A stretch of DNA of 64,000 nucleotides, taken from assembly GCA_914767885.1 (NCBI GenBank), contig CAJZBQ010000012.1, positions 722,501 to 786,500 on the forward strand. Reading direction: 5' to 3'. The notes under the pieces are model-generated. The model was not told where the DNA came from. It did not search any database and saw nothing but the letters and a program-made list of their open reading frames with translations. Every line of letters starts with the position of its first letter. Position 1 is the stretch's first letter. This document shows positions 31,847 to 43,212 of the stretch, in pieces. Both the position numbers and the translations under genes were made by a program. This stretch comes from Blepharisma stoltei (taxonomy: Eukaryota > Ciliophora > Heterotrichea > Heterotrichida > Blepharismidae).

Positions 31847-33720
31847 TTTAAAGGGAGTCAGGCTCTGTTTATATCGTCTTGAAGAAAATTAATATAAAAC
31901 TTTATTTCAAAATATTAGCATTTAAAAGAAAAAAATTATATGATAGTGCACATTACGGTCGTAGAGAATTGAATTTTATTTTTTAAAAAATCATCAAAAA
32001 GGAGAAATCAATATTATGAGATAAAACTTGAAAAAAATTCAGCTAAATCATGCATAGCCCATAGTTTTAATTATTATCCAAACCAAATTTATTATTAAAA
32101 TTATGGACATTTATCTGAAATACCGTGAAGATGAAAAAACTATTTATAAGTAGTTTAGAGAGCTTATTTTGTTAATATTGAATGATTAAACATTAAAACA
32201 AAATCTATAAAATTTTTTAAAGCTTTTCGTGCAAGTGAGTATATTGCTTATAATAAAAAATTGTTTGTATGAGAAGATAACTAGCTCTGCAGAGTTTTTC
32301 TTTTAAGCTCTACTAATCTTTCGGTCGACAGCAAATACATTCCATTCTATGATTTGAGGTTTATTTTGCATGAGAGTTCAATCCCGGATTAGACTCGTAA
32401 GAAATATAGAGAGAGATATCCTATTTGTGGTCAGACCTTAAGAACTTTGAATTGCCTATGGTTTCACACTTAAATCCGGCAGCAGTGAGAAAGCTTTGCC
32501 AAATCTTGAATCATTGAAATCGGTAATATCATTTCCATGCATGCCCTGGAAGTCGCAAGTCCAACCCAGCGGGTCTGTGAGTCCAGCATGGCTGGGGCTT
32601 AAAATATGTTAAAAATTGTGGAAGTACTCTGGGATCTGGTAGTTCCTAAGAAAATAAAAAGCTATAAATCTTAAAATTAACTATAAACACTAAATCTATA
32701 AGCAGAAGCTCAACACAATTTGGACTGCAATAAAACTTAACGCATAATGTTAATTAGTGGTATAAACTGAGTCATTTTTCATGTGGAATGATAGGCGAAG
32801 ATTTACTAGAGATAGGTTAGTTAATAGCTAAATAAAGATATTTGCCTTATATCCTTTATTGCATTAGCGCTTTAGTTAAGGACAATACATATGAGAGTTA
32901 TTTATGTAATGCTAATTATTTCTTCTAGTTCAAACAGGAATATATTTATTTAAATATCTTTCTTTATAAGCATCTGAATGTCTATTTAAATTTATCACAA
33001 GGAAGAAAAATTGATTAATTTATTTATATTTCTTTTTCAATCAAGAAATAAGCTAAAGACCTGGCCGCTTATTTAGCAAAGAAACTAACACGCTAACTGA
33101 CAAATTTAAAATGGTAGTTATGCGTATTTTTTATTCCTTATTTATTTTTAATTAATTTTTTATATCATAATAATTACAAATAATTAAAAATAACAGCTAT
33201 TTATTTATAGACAACTTCAAGTATTTAATAATCGAAGAAGTATGAATAATGAATCATAAATGGTTTAAATTTTATTATTTAAAAACTTTTTTTTGGAATC
33301 AATGCTCCTCAACGCAGACAAATCTGATCAGCACTTTTGTCTCAATATTCATCGAAACGAATTCTAATAGCATGGAATCTAATTAAAGTCCATTAATGTT
33401 AGCATGAGTTGAGTTGATTTGTTTTATTCTGTTTTTGAATTTTGAAAAACCATCAGAATATTGCAAATTGCTATCAATCTTAAACAGCATCGCTTTAAAA
33501 ATATTTAGTTGTATTGAGGATTTCATAAGAATCAACAATACATCTTAACTAAATAAAAAGAATTTCAAAGGTATATTATAATCAAATTCAACCCAAAAAG
33601 CATATAAAATTGCTGTCTCTAGATTTGAACGGTCTGAATTAAATTCTGGCTTCTGAGTTCTTCAAATAGTCTAATATCCAAAAATCTCGATAAACTTTCC
33701 ATATATTGTAAAATAATTCA
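31847..33720. other. Long intergenic stretch; GC-richer block at about 32280-32610
   Basis: 1.87 kb without a recognised gene. The block 32280-32610 is GC-richer than its surroundings and may be a retroposon or noncoding RNA: it is bracketed by AAAAAATTGT and AAAAATTGT, has a short hairpin (CCAGCATGGCTGG) near its end, and contains GAGTTCAATCCC, which only resembles a Pol III B box. The rest is AT-rich with no feature seen. Confidence 0.4.
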
Positions 33721-34152
33721 ATGAAAAATAGAATCACTCGCTTCAATTCCCGTGCCGAGACATGTGGCATATGCTTAAATGCAGTCGAGTTTCAAGGAAA
33801 ATTAGATTGTTGCAAACACTCTTTTTGTTTTGAATGCATTGAAAGATGGTCTCAGGTATTTACTAATTAGACAGAAAATACATGTCCACTATGTAAGCTG
33901 AGATTTACTTCAATTACAAGAATTTCACGCAGAGTGAATTATTGCGTAAAGAAAAAACCAAAAATTCTATATGTAAAACATAAAAGTCAGAGGGAGATTG
34001 ATGACCAATTTAGACTTGTTTTCAGACGTACAGAGAACGAGCTAGATATGAATCTAGGCAGACTCGTTTTTCAAGAATTTCAAAGAGGAAGAGGCAATGA
34101 AGCTGTTTTAAGAGCGTTGATCTCATATTTCTACCTTAATTTAGAAAATTAA
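33721..34152 (+). CDS. RING-finger protein (probable E3 ubiquitin ligase)
   Basis: 138 residues after removing the 15-nt intron GTATTTACTAATTAG (33856-33870). Before the intron the frame gives CGICLNAVEFQGKLDCCKH and SFCFECIERWSQ; after it TENTCPLCKLRF completes a C3HC4 RING. Without the splice the last Cys pair is lost at a TAG. The C-terminal 85 residues are basic and helical. The RING spacing resembles the PHRF1/TOPORS-type fingers. Probable ubiquitin ligase; substrate unknown. Confidence 0.85.
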
Positions 34153-34225
34153 TAATATACAATAAACAAACTTTTAAACACAAAAATTAGGTTAATATTT
34201 TAATTAAATTTTTCGGGATTTCATT

Positions 34226-35517
34226 TTAAATTCCGAAATAGTTGGAACCCCCAATAATGTCATAGTCCTCACTCTTCCCCTCCATAAGCTAGAAAAACCA
34301 TTGGAAAAATCCCTATTTTCGGGTAAAAGCCACCCTCTTTGAAAGAACAAAATTTTTATGAATAAATATTTTGATATATAATCGATAATTATTATAATGA
34401 AATCTCTAGCTAATTCCGATTATTTTAAACATGTTCATTTTAAACATAATTTTTTGCAAATTAAATTAATATTTGCTTTAAAAATTACTTCGAATAGGAA
34501 TTTTTTTAATTTTTGAAAAAAAAAAAATTACCATAAAATTTAAATATAAGTTCTTTTAAAAAAATTAGCTCACTGTGAGCGAAAAAAAATTCTTTGTTTG
34601 CTCATGGAGGGGGAGTCAGGATAATTATTCTGGCCAGATCTTGCTGCTGGTATGCTGTTAAATTGGGCTTGAGATGTGAAATATTGAGAAATTTTGTCAA
34701 AAAACTGAGATTGGGCTTTGAATAGATACTCATAAAATTCTTTTTGAGTTTTTATTTGGATTTCACTAGTATACCGAAGACAGCTGCCTTTCTCTTCATT
34801 ATATCTAGCAGCTTTACCATAAAAGTGCATAAATTCAATACTATAGCAAGATGCTCCTTTTTGAGAAATGATTGCTGTATATTCCTTAAAATTATAAGGA
34901 ATAGGCTTGTTGAAAATATCTTGAAAATTATATTCATTTACAATGGCCGCTTTTGGTATTTTTTTATTTATATTTATTGATGTCGATTGAGAGTTATTCC
35001 TTTCTTCTTCATAGGTTTCTCTTGATTGGATATTTCTCCTTACTTCATCTGCTCTCTGCTTTCTCATTCTTTCCTCATTTTCTTCTTGAATTCTTCTTTG
35101 CTGAATTTGATATTTTCTATATTGATCTTTTGCTCAATTAGCAAAGTGTATAAATTCATTGACGGCTTCTCAAATTTTGAAAAATATTTGTTCTGGACTA
35201 AATTCTCTTGGGTCAAGTAAATTATGATTTCAGCTGAACTTTAAAGTATTATTTCCTTCGAGAAAAAATTTTACTTCAGGTTTTTGGCATATGTTTCTAA
35301 GAAAATCACTTGGGATTTCATGATCGTTGAAAAAAGTTGACTCTTTAATTAAAATTTCAGGCAAACTTGTGCCTCGAAATGATAACTTGACGGTTATTGA
35401 ATAATTTTCACATTGTTCTTCAAAAATCTCAATATATCTCTGATTTTCATGAGAGCTTATTTTTACTGGAATGTCATTTCGGTCAGCAAAAGCCTTAAAC
35501 TCTTTGAATTTCCCCAT
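34226..35517 (-). CDS. RWD-like domain and coiled-coil protein, split by a MITE
   Basis: 314 residues after removing 34272-34618. The first 100 residues show a beta-rich stretch (YSITVKLSFRGTSLPEILIK) that faintly resembles an RWD domain; this is a weak call. A helical, Arg/Glu/Gln-rich coiled coil follows (QYRKYQIQQRRIQEENEERM). The MITE lies 17 codons from the end; the exons join as QNNYPEDYDIIGG and the gene stops at 34226. TGA codes Trp in LKFSWNHN, FKIWEA and FANWAKD. Function unknown. Confidence 0.6.
34272..34615. mobile_element. C-tract MITE, family A, in an exon
   Basis: 344 bp between TCA (34269-34271) and TCA (34616-34618), an example where the middle base of the TNA duplication is C. 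Ends CTCTTCCCCTCCATAAGC and CTCATGGAGGGGGAG; the terminal word is somewhat decayed. Excision restores the host frame. Confidence 0.85.
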
Positions 35518-36428
35518 TTTGAAATATTTAGATTAAAACTCATAAAATTTGCAATTAATCAACCAAATGAGCATACGAATAATAACACCTCTCAGTTAAA
35601 AAAATATAATGTATACAAAACCGCAACAGTAATAGACATTTTATATCTTACTAAATTCACCATTGAAAATGGATCAATATCGAATGCCATTAATATCCTT
35701 TCAAAATTATTTAATCCATGTGAAAAGGTGAGAAATTTAAGCGGAAGTGAAATCAATTATTTTTTCTTAATAAACCTCTATGAATGAACCAAATTTATGG
35801 AAAATTCTCTATTTTTGAGAAATTAAGTGATATAAAAATTTTGATATATAAAAAATACTATTAGAATAATAAAATATAAAGTGAATTCTTCAATTTGTGC
35901 TCTAAAAATCCTATAAAATGATTTATTTTTTACTTTCAAAATTTCATCATTTAATATATTACGATTACTCATCACGCAACCCTATGAACTTTTTCTAATT
36001 CTTTTTCAGTTCCTTCAAGCATGCACATGTCAAGTTACCTGACATCATTTTCAGCTCCATTGCAAAAATAAAAAATTTCTATTTTTCTTTAAAAAAATAT
36101 ATATCATTCTATTAAGGGGAATTAAAATTTTTAATTTCGAACACCGACCGAATAAAGATTTATGAGCATTTCACTCTAGAAAAAATGATCTTAAGAGTTA
36201 ATAAGAGCATTTTGAAACTAAAAGATAAGCTAAATTATTTTTAAATCTATTATATAAGACAGACTAATAACAGATGGTAAACTATAATTATTAATGCTGA
36301 GTTAATCGTAAAAATATTACAGATGTTAAATAATTTATCTAGAAAAATATTTTGGATTAATGAAATTCTTTATCTGATTTATATTGCAAACAAAATTTTC
36401 AAGGCATTATAATGTAAGAAAAAATAAT
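35518..36428. other. Intergenic; one doubtful open frame at about 35520-35830
   Basis: With TGA as Trp, a + frame at about 35543-35830 reads INQPNEHTNNNTSQLKKYNV and further, but it has no start codon of its own outside the opposite gene. I do not call it a gene. The rest is AT-rich with nothing recognised. Confidence 0.4.
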
Positions 36429-38018
36429 ATGGGCTGCTCAATTAATACTAGACTCAAAAGAGTGCAAACATCGGAAGGCACAAAACTTGATGGCCAAAGC
36501 AATAAAGAAATTAAACTTGCTGCTAGCTCTCTATGCCATGAAAATTTGAAAAGCTTTGCAGATGTTTTTAGACTAGGCCCTATGATTTCTCATGGGCCAT
36601 ATTCCGAAATTCATACTTGTACAAATAGAGAAACAAATATAAAGCGCTGTGTGAAAATTTACCGTAAAGATTTGCTTCCAAACGAAACTGTTAGAACTTC
36701 AATTGTCGGTCAAATTGAAATCCAAAAATCACTTGACCATCCAATTAATTTCCGAAAAAATTATTTTATTTAAATTAAATAATATTTGGTTTTCAATATC
36801 TAAATTTTCAGTCAAAATTAATAAAGTTCAAATTAAATCGGTATTATTTGTATGGACCATCCAAATGTGGTTAAAATATTTGAATTCTTTGAAGACATCA
36901 AGCGAATTCATGTAATTTACGAGCTTTGCTCTGGAGGTGATCTTTCTAGCGAAATTCCAGAAGGAAAGTGCCTTCCAGAAGCTAAAGCAGCAAAAGTAAC
37001 AGAGCAACTTCTGCTTGCGGTTTCCTTCATGCATGAGCATAACATAATGCATAGGACACTAAGACCTGAGTGCATCTTACTAGAAGAGCCTCACAACCTA
37101 AACACAATTAAAGTTTTCGACTTTGAGCATGCTTCAAGAATTGACATAATTCAGCCTTTAGTAATGAGAAATGGCTTAATAAATTATGTCTCTCCCGAAG
37201 CACTCGATTGTATATATAACGAAATGTCAGATCTCTGGAGCATCGGAGTTATACTCTATTTACTATTATCTGGGTCGCTGCCTTTTAATGGAAAATCAGA
37301 CGAAGAAATAGCTTTAAACATAAAAAAAGGAAAAATCAACCTTGCAGATAGTCCTTGGGATAAAATCTCAGATGAAGCTAAAAGATTAATTTTAAAGCTG
37401 ATTTGTCCAATGAAAAAGAGACTAACTGCTTCACAGGCACTTACCCATGCTTGATTTTCTAAGGCACCTATTGAATCCTCAAATGATGAATCAGTTGAAT
37501 GTGCTTTGTCAAGTCTAAAAAATTTTGTGTCAAGCAATAAGCTTAGGGACGCAGTTCATATGTTCATAGCATCTCATTGTACAACTGCCAATGAAATAAA
37601 ATCAATGAGGGAAGCCTTCCAAGCTCTTGATAAAAATGGGGATGGAAAATTAAGTAGAGAGGAACTGCTTGAAAACTATAGACTTATTGGAAACCCTGAA
37701 AACGCAGAAGAAGAGGTAAATCGTATAATTTCACAAGTAGATTCAGATGGCAGCGGCTTTATTGACTATACAGAATTCTTAAAAGCAACAGTCGACAAGA
37801 AGAAATTTGGGTCAATTGAAAATCTAAAGAAATCTTTTGACTTATTTGACCGGGACATGAATGGCACTATTAACATTGCTGAAATAAAAGAAATTCTGGA
37901 AGTAAATTCAAGTGCTGATGATGCAATTTTCCAAGATATAATAAAAGAATTCGATAAAAACGGTGATGGAGTTATAGATCTTGAAGAATTTTGTTCAGTG
38001 ATTTTATCTAAAATCTAA
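36429..38018 (+). CDS. CDPK-type protein with a degenerate kinase domain (pseudokinase) and four EF-hands
   Basis: 489 residues after removing one 120-bp repeat unit. N-terminus MGCSINTRLKRV carries Gly2 and Cys3 for myristoylation and palmitoylation. The kinase-like domain lacks key residues: the Gly loop is LGPMISHGPYSEIH, the catalytic loop is HRTLRPEC instead of HRDLKPEN, and DFG is DFE; the VAIK-type lysine (VKIYRK) remains. Four EF-hands with good loops follow (DKNGDGKLSREE, DSDGSGFIDYTE, DRDMNGTINIAE, DKNGDGVIDLEE), so Ca2+ binding should persist. A Ca2+-regulated scaffold is more likely than a kinase. TGA codes Trp at THAWFSKA. The stop abuts the stop of the opposite gene with no spacer. 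Confidence 0.88.
36735..36864. repeat. Small IES with 10-bp direct repeats in the CDPK-like gene
   Basis: GACCATCCAA occurs at 36735-36744 and 36855-36864 with 110 bp of AT-rich DNA between them. Loss of one copy plus the spacer (120 bp) gives SLDHPNVVKIFEF, the expected kinase sequence. The repeat contains no TA and the insert has no C-tract ends. Confidence 0.75.
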
Positions 38019-38990
38019 TTATAAAATATTATCTACCAGCAATAACTCTTGTCTTAAATCTTCAAGTGCTTCTTCAAAAGATTTCTGTCCAGTGCATTTA
38101 ATGATTTTGCTGTCACTTCTCATGAGAAATTCTTCAAAATCTTCTTGCACAAAGTCCTCCATTACAATGACAATTATTTTCACCCCATTTTCTAAAATTT
38201 CACTTAAATTGCTTAAATAAGCACATCCTATATTTTCAGTTTCGTTTTTTAAAAATACGACCATATATTTTTCTCCTGAATCTAGCTGAAAGGTTCTTAA
38301 ACCTCTCATCATGGCATCAAAAGGATGGTCTGCTTTAATATTTGATTTTGCGACCTTAAACAAAGACTCCAAATCCATGCCAGGAAAATCTCTTTCCACA
38401 ACTTCTAAGTCAGTTAAAGAATTAGGGTAAACAGTCACCACTCCGAATTTTTCATTTTGTGACTCAATTTCATCGCTTACAAATTGAGTCAGCAAAATAT
38501 TTGCTTGGGCTTCTAAATTTATGTCATAGCAAAGCACAAATAAAATGGAGCGTTTTGTTGATAATAAATTTTCATACATTTTTTTAAGCTCTGGAGCTTC
38601 ACCAATTACACCGAATTTAAGCATGATATTATAAAGCTCAATTATGCAGAGCTTTCGAATGCGGGGGTCATAGGTATTGCCTTGCTCAATACCCATAGTA
38701 AAGGCTAAGCCGGCTTCTTGGAATTTTTCGTTTTCTTTTAAAATCATTCCTCTTCTATATAGCATCATTTGTCTGAGGATATCTTTTTCGTAAATAATAT
38801 TCCCAATATGAAAATGCTGCTTTCTTTGGCCTTTTTCTTTGACGTTTACACCAATTCTTCTTAATCTGGTAATATCGATATCAATATCTACATTTCCTTC
38901 ATTTTCAAGTTTCCATATTTCATCACTTACAATGTCCAATAATTCCATAGCTGAGTGATAATATTGCAAGTTTTGGAAGACATAGGCCAT
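38019..38990 (-). CDS. TPR and vWA-like protein; possibly the C-terminal part of the upstream sensor
   Basis: 323 residues. The first 35 residues look like the middle of a TPR (YVFQNLQYYHSAMELLDIVS); the last 170 alternate strands and helices (SILFVLCYDINLE, YMVVFLKNE, VKIIVIVMED) in a vWA-like manner, without a clear MIDAS motif. A gene starting inside a TPR is odd. If the DNA from the codon after YQYI in the upstream gene to the TA before ATTGAC (about 39000-39475, including the MITE at 39031) is one IES, the two join in frame as YQYI-IDMAYVFQNL. Confidence 0.6.
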   Translation of the reverse strand: MAYVFQNLQYYHSAMELLDIVSDEIWKLENEGNVDIDIDITRLRRIGVNVKEKGQRKQHFHIGNIIYEKDILRQMMLYRRGMILKENEKFQEAGLAFTMGIEQGNTYDPRIRKLCIIELYNIMLKFGVIGEAPELKKMYENLLSTKRSILFVLCYDINLEAQANILLTQFVSDEIESQNEKFGVVTVYPNSLTDLEVVERDFPGMDLESLFKVAKSNIKADHPFDAMMRGLRTFQLDSGEKYMVVFLKNETENIGCAYLSNLSEILENGVKIIVIVMEDFVQEDFEEFLMRSDSKIIKCTGQKSFEEALEDLRQELLLVDNIL

Positions 38991-39030
38991 GTCAATTATA
39001 AAATTTATAGTAATTCAATATTGGTGCTAA

Positions 39031-39410
39031 CTCCCCCCCCACCCTCCGTGAGTGAACACAAAAAAATTTTGTTCACTCACGGAGGGGGGGTTAATTTTTT
39101 TTTAAAAAAATTTATATATAAATTTTATAAAAAAATTTTTTTTTTCGAAATTTAAAAAAAATCCTAATTCGCAAAAATTGGAAAGCAAATATTAATTTAA
39201 CTTATAAAATTTATGTTTTTAAAAAGCAATTCGTTTAAAATTAAACAGAATTAGCTCTAGATTTCATTATAATAATTATCATTTATATATCAAATTTTTT
39301 TTTCCATCAAAAATTTTTGCATTTAAAAAAAATTTTTGTTCACTCACGGGGTTTTTGGGCAAAAAATAGCGATTTTTCTAATGGTTTTGTTCACTCACGG
39401 AGGGGGGGAG
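39031..39410. mobile_element. C-tract MITE, family A, inverted orientation
   Basis: 380 bp between TAA (39028-39030) and TAA (39411-39413). The hairpin end is on the left here and the direct-repeat end on the right, so it is inverted relative to the copies at 6180 and 30249. Confidence 0.85.
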
Positions 39411-39467
39411 TAAGAACAATTTCAGCATTTTTTATAGAAAATAGGATATAATACAGAAAATACTTAT

Positions 39468-41987
39468 TTATTTTGATATATATTGATATAGCAATTTCAG
39501 CAGCCTTATATAATGAGTTCTAGTAGTTATATAATGCTGCAAAGCCCGAGTTTGAAGTGCCAAAATTTCTTTCCACGCAGATCTTAACTGTTCAACAGGC
39601 TCTGAATTTTCGTCTAAAAATGCTTGCTTCGCCATACACAACTGTTGAATTCTTTCACTTATGTTTTCTCTCAGCATAACTTTTTCCTGTTCCCACCCTT
39701 CAATAGCTTTTCCTGTTTTCTGTCTCAGCAGTGTTTTCTCATTCTCATTCAGCTTTTTTTCCTCTTCCTCCTGTTCGAGAACTTCTTTTTCCAGCTCTTC
39801 AATTGAATTTAGAGCTTCTGAGTACTCATTAATTGCTCCTTTATAATCCCCACTATCGAATAGCAAATTCCCAATCAAATTTTTTACAATAGCTATCCCT
39901 CGGTTATTTTCAATAGCAATAAACAACGACTCAGCCTCTTTTAAGTTGCTTAACCTAATATTCATTTTTGGATGGTTTAAATAATTTGGCTCTATAAATC
40001 TTTCTACAATGACTAACAGTCTTAAATGGTGAATTATCTGGTTGACTTCTTTATTGTATTTTCTTTCAACTGTATGCAAAGACACACGCCCTCTTAAGTA
40101 TTTTTCTATAAGTTTAATAGGGTGTGTAATTCTATGGGTGATTGAAAGCGCAAGTTTCCAAGCAGCAAGCAGAGTAATCAGTAAGAAAAACAGAAAAATT
40201 GACATTTGGATTATAATGATATTAATGATATCGTCTATCAAGTCATTTCAGTCCTGGAGAACTGTGTTATCATTCACCATAACGCCTGCTGAATAGATGC
40301 TTTCTTGGCTTGAATCAGTTGTATTGAAAATAATAGGTGTTACCCCTACGTAGTATTTTGAGTTCATTCCTTTAATGGTGATTGTGGTGGTTTCTTTATT
40401 CATAATTGGGACTATGACTTTTGATTTTACTTCTCCTGATAGAATATAATCTTCAGGGAAAAGTGCATTCCATATTGTTTCTTCTTGGAAAACTGTGGGG
40501 CTTTGCTTGTCGAGTGCAAGTACCCATTCTCCATCAATATGTGTAATAAAATATTCATAATCTTCTACTTCTATATACATAAAATGGTTGGTGACTAGTG
40601 ATCTGTATCTTATGTATATTCTTACTGATTTTTGTGCAAAGAGCTGCCCAAGGATTGGGTAGCCTCGAAGCGAGTGGCCCAACACTATTTCTGCTGATTA
40701 GTGGCATGGCTCGAGCGACATTTTTTGCATCCTTTTTGCCAGCAGAACCTAGGCCCAGAATGGATGTCCAATAGAGGCAGGGCGAATTATCTACCTAAGC
40801 TGTTTTTGTGACCTGCCCTGAGTCTGCGTAAGCGCATTGAGTTTTTGGGAGATGATCCCAAGAAAAGGGAAGACAAGCTAGATGAAGATCTCAAGGCTAG
40901 TCTCTCTAGTCTAAAAGGGTCCCTAAGCGGGACTATCTGACCGAAGTAACGCAGGCTGGAAATTTTTTGGCACTTATGTTGGAAATGGGGGTTCCTTGCA
41001 AAGTCTTGCTTGAACAAGATCAGGAGAGAAAAATGCACCTACTGAGAAGTTTGGGGATTTCGGCCCGTGCTCAAGCTGCCTTGAGGAATTCAACCCCATA
41101 GGCGTTCACATGTAGAAATTCTCAGCACTTTAGGAAGTGAGGACTATAAATACCCATCGTAATCTAATCTAATCGTCTACTTCTATCATTAAGTTCGATA
41201 TTGAAGTATCAAATAAATAACCTGCTACTGCTCCATCATCCATATTTAAAAACTGATTTACATATGAATATTCTGGATAAGCCATAAACTCCTCAGCTAA
41301 ATTATCAATTTTCAGCAGATAATAAGTGCCTGTGCATCTAGAGTCAAAAGCTGATTCAGAAACTTTACAAGTCTCAGAATAATTCTGCACCCCATTTATA
41401 TAGCTCATGTTTTGTAAAGGATATCGATAATCCAACCCATCAGTGATGACCAGCCCTATCTGGCTAAATGTGCTTGTTTTCAGAGGGTATAAAAGTCTCA
41501 TAAAAGCATCTACAAGTTTGATTGTTTTATACGAATTTGAAGCTGATAAGCTTTCCCCGGTTGGGTTAAATCATACAGAGTAATCTAAATTTGGATAAGC
41601 TATATAAGAGTTACATGTTGTCGTGAAAGTGTCATAAGCATATTTTGCTGCAGGGTCTGTGATCTCTGAAGATGCAATCATTTTTCCTGAAATAGTTGAA
41701 TTATAGACAGATTTGTAAAGTCTCATGTCATAGGCAGCCTAATTTTTGTTTACATTTGTTAAGTATGATTTAATTCTTTCACTTCTTGATATTGCGACAC
41801 GAATTAAATGCTCTTTTTCTTTGTCGACAAGGTAATTTTCGGTTTCAGTGATCCAATCGACATGCTCGGAAAATAGTATAACAACTGTAAGAAGGGCGCT
41901 TAGCAGAATGCCTACGACCAGCGGCAATAATGTCGCTAGCTGAAGCTTTTTGCCAATTGAAGGCTTTTTCGGTTTGTTGTGAGCCAT
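39468..41987 (-). CDS. Two-TM sensor with extracellular domain, HAMP and TPR region, split by a retroposon
   Basis: 670 residues after removing the 15-nt intron GTAAACAAAAATTAG near 41736-41750 and the insert 40693-41184. Order: basic N-terminus; TM1 (LATLLPLVVGILLSALLTVV); extracellular domain of about 300 residues resembling Cache sensors; TM2 (IIIIQMSIFLFFLLITLLAA); a HAMP-like segment (ITHRITHPIKLIEKYL); and TPR-like helices with an EEEE-rich coiled coil. The retroposon sits in the extracellular domain; excision gives NLMIEIVLGHSLRG. TGA codes Trp in VLQDWNDLID. The ligand is unknown. The gene stops at 39468 unless it continues into 38019-38990. Confidence 0.75.
40693..41176 (-). mobile_element. 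SINE-like retroposon in an exon
   Basis: 484 bp flanked by CTATTTCT (40685-40692) and CTACTTCT (41177-41184), an 8-bp duplication with one mismatch. On the minus strand it starts with repeated GATTA units and contains CGGGCCGAAATCCCC, shared with the copy at 55714. Removing 492 bp keeps the frame; a TA-to-TA excision at the visible ends would leave a TAA stop. Confidence 0.7.
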
Positions 41988-42269
41988 AATGAAACTAATA
42001 TTAAGTAAAACATTTGCTTAGTTTGAAAATATTTTATGATTAACTATTTAATTTTTTTATTTGTTTTTCTTTGATCTTACAGTGGCTAATTACATATCCG
42101 AATTGCACAATTTAAATTTATTATTCCAAACTTATCTATTTAGGAAAAATTTACCTAATTAAGAACTTAAGATACAGCTAATAAATTTATTTACGAATAA
42201 ATTGAAATAAATCTCTTTTGTGATTTATTTTCTTTCTGCTTAATTTAAATGTAACTTTTTTATTTCTAA

Positions 42270-42536
42270 CTCCAACCTTTGTGAAAGAACAAATTTTTTT
42301 GTTAATTTTTTTTTTTAAAAACATTTTATATATAAAAATTAACTTAATTTTATAAAATTTATGATTTAAAATTCAATTTGTATAAAAATTAAACAGAATT
42401 AGCTATACTAATAATAATCATTTACATATCAAAATCTTTTTCATAAAAAATGTATATCAAAAAATTTTTTGTTCGTTTTACCCAACAAAAAAATAGGGCT
42501 TTTTCCAATGATTTGTTCGATCACGGAAGGGGGGAG
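42270..42536. mobile_element. Degenerate family A MITE
   Basis: 267 bp between TAA (42267-42269) and TAA (42537-42539). Ends CTCCAACCTTTGTGAAAG and CGATCACGGAAGGGGGGAG. It lies 38 bp beyond the stop codon of the gene at 42575. Confidence 0.75.
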
Positions 42537-42574
42537 TAAGCACCTTTCTAATATTATGGAGATATCTATTTTTA

Positions 42575-43102
42575 TTAAAAGCACAGAGGAAGCGGTTCAA
42601 ACTCAAACCCACTTTCACTACTGGAGTACATATTACATTCATTATCTTTATTCTTGAGTTCATATGGTGATGGAGAAACTTTAAGTGAATTTGGATATAT
42701 ATCTTTTTCAAGTAATATTTCATGAGCTTCATTTTTAATTTCTTCAGTTTTTTTCACTGTGAAGTCTGTCTCTGCTTCAATTTTTATGTTAGAGACTTCT
42801 AATTTATCAGTAGAAATGATCCCTGATGAGTCTGAGTATAATATAGTTACTGGGCATACTCTAAAAATTGGCTTAATATTTGAGCTCTCTTGGTTGTAAA
42901 CATTACTGTCAACTTGATTAAGTGGTGTTTCTTGCGAATTATTTTCTTTCTTAATGCTTCGCGCCTTTTTTGTGTTTTTTTGTGTCCCAGGAGTTTTGTG
43001 AGCTTCCAAAGAGTTAAGAAGCTTTTCTTTATTTTTTCTTAATGTTCTTCTGATTTGAACAATTCTCTGGAATGATTTTTTAGGTTCTGATTTAAGCTTC
43101 AT
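42575..43102 (-). CDS. Hypothetical protein with basic N-terminus
   Basis: 175 residues. The first 60 are strongly basic (KSEPKKSFQRIVQIRRTLRK), the rest mixed polar with an acidic C-terminus. No domain or membrane segment recognised. MITEs lie close on both sides (42270-42536 and 43213-43465) but not inside the coding frame. Confidence 0.55.
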   Translation of the reverse strand: MKLKSEPKKSFQRIVQIRRTLRKNKEKLLNSLEAHKTPGTQKNTKKARSIKKENNSQETPLNQVDSNVYNQESSNIKPIFRVCPVTILYSDSSGIISTDKLEVSNIKIEAETDFTVKKTEEIKNEAHEILLEKDIYPNSLKVSPSPYELKNKDNECNMYSSSESGFEFEPLPLCF

Positions 43103-43212
43103 TATTATAATTTAAGCTAATGATGTTTAGCAAATGTTAACGATTAGCTTTTAATATTAATGGCAATTAATTTTTTGGAAAATAACCATTCTATTCGAAA
43201 TAACCTATCTAG

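Noticed and set aside
32380-32410. tRNA-like B box GAGTTCAATCCC
   Set aside because: No matching A box, acceptor stem or anticodon arm could be drawn around it.
35413-35830. Open frame on + overlapping the RWD-like gene
   Set aside because: No start codon outside the opposite gene and no recognisable domain; kept only as a remark on the intergenic stretch.
36430-38018. Calling the CDPK-like protein an active kinase
   Set aside because: The catalytic Asp, the metal-binding Asn and the DFG Gly are all replaced.
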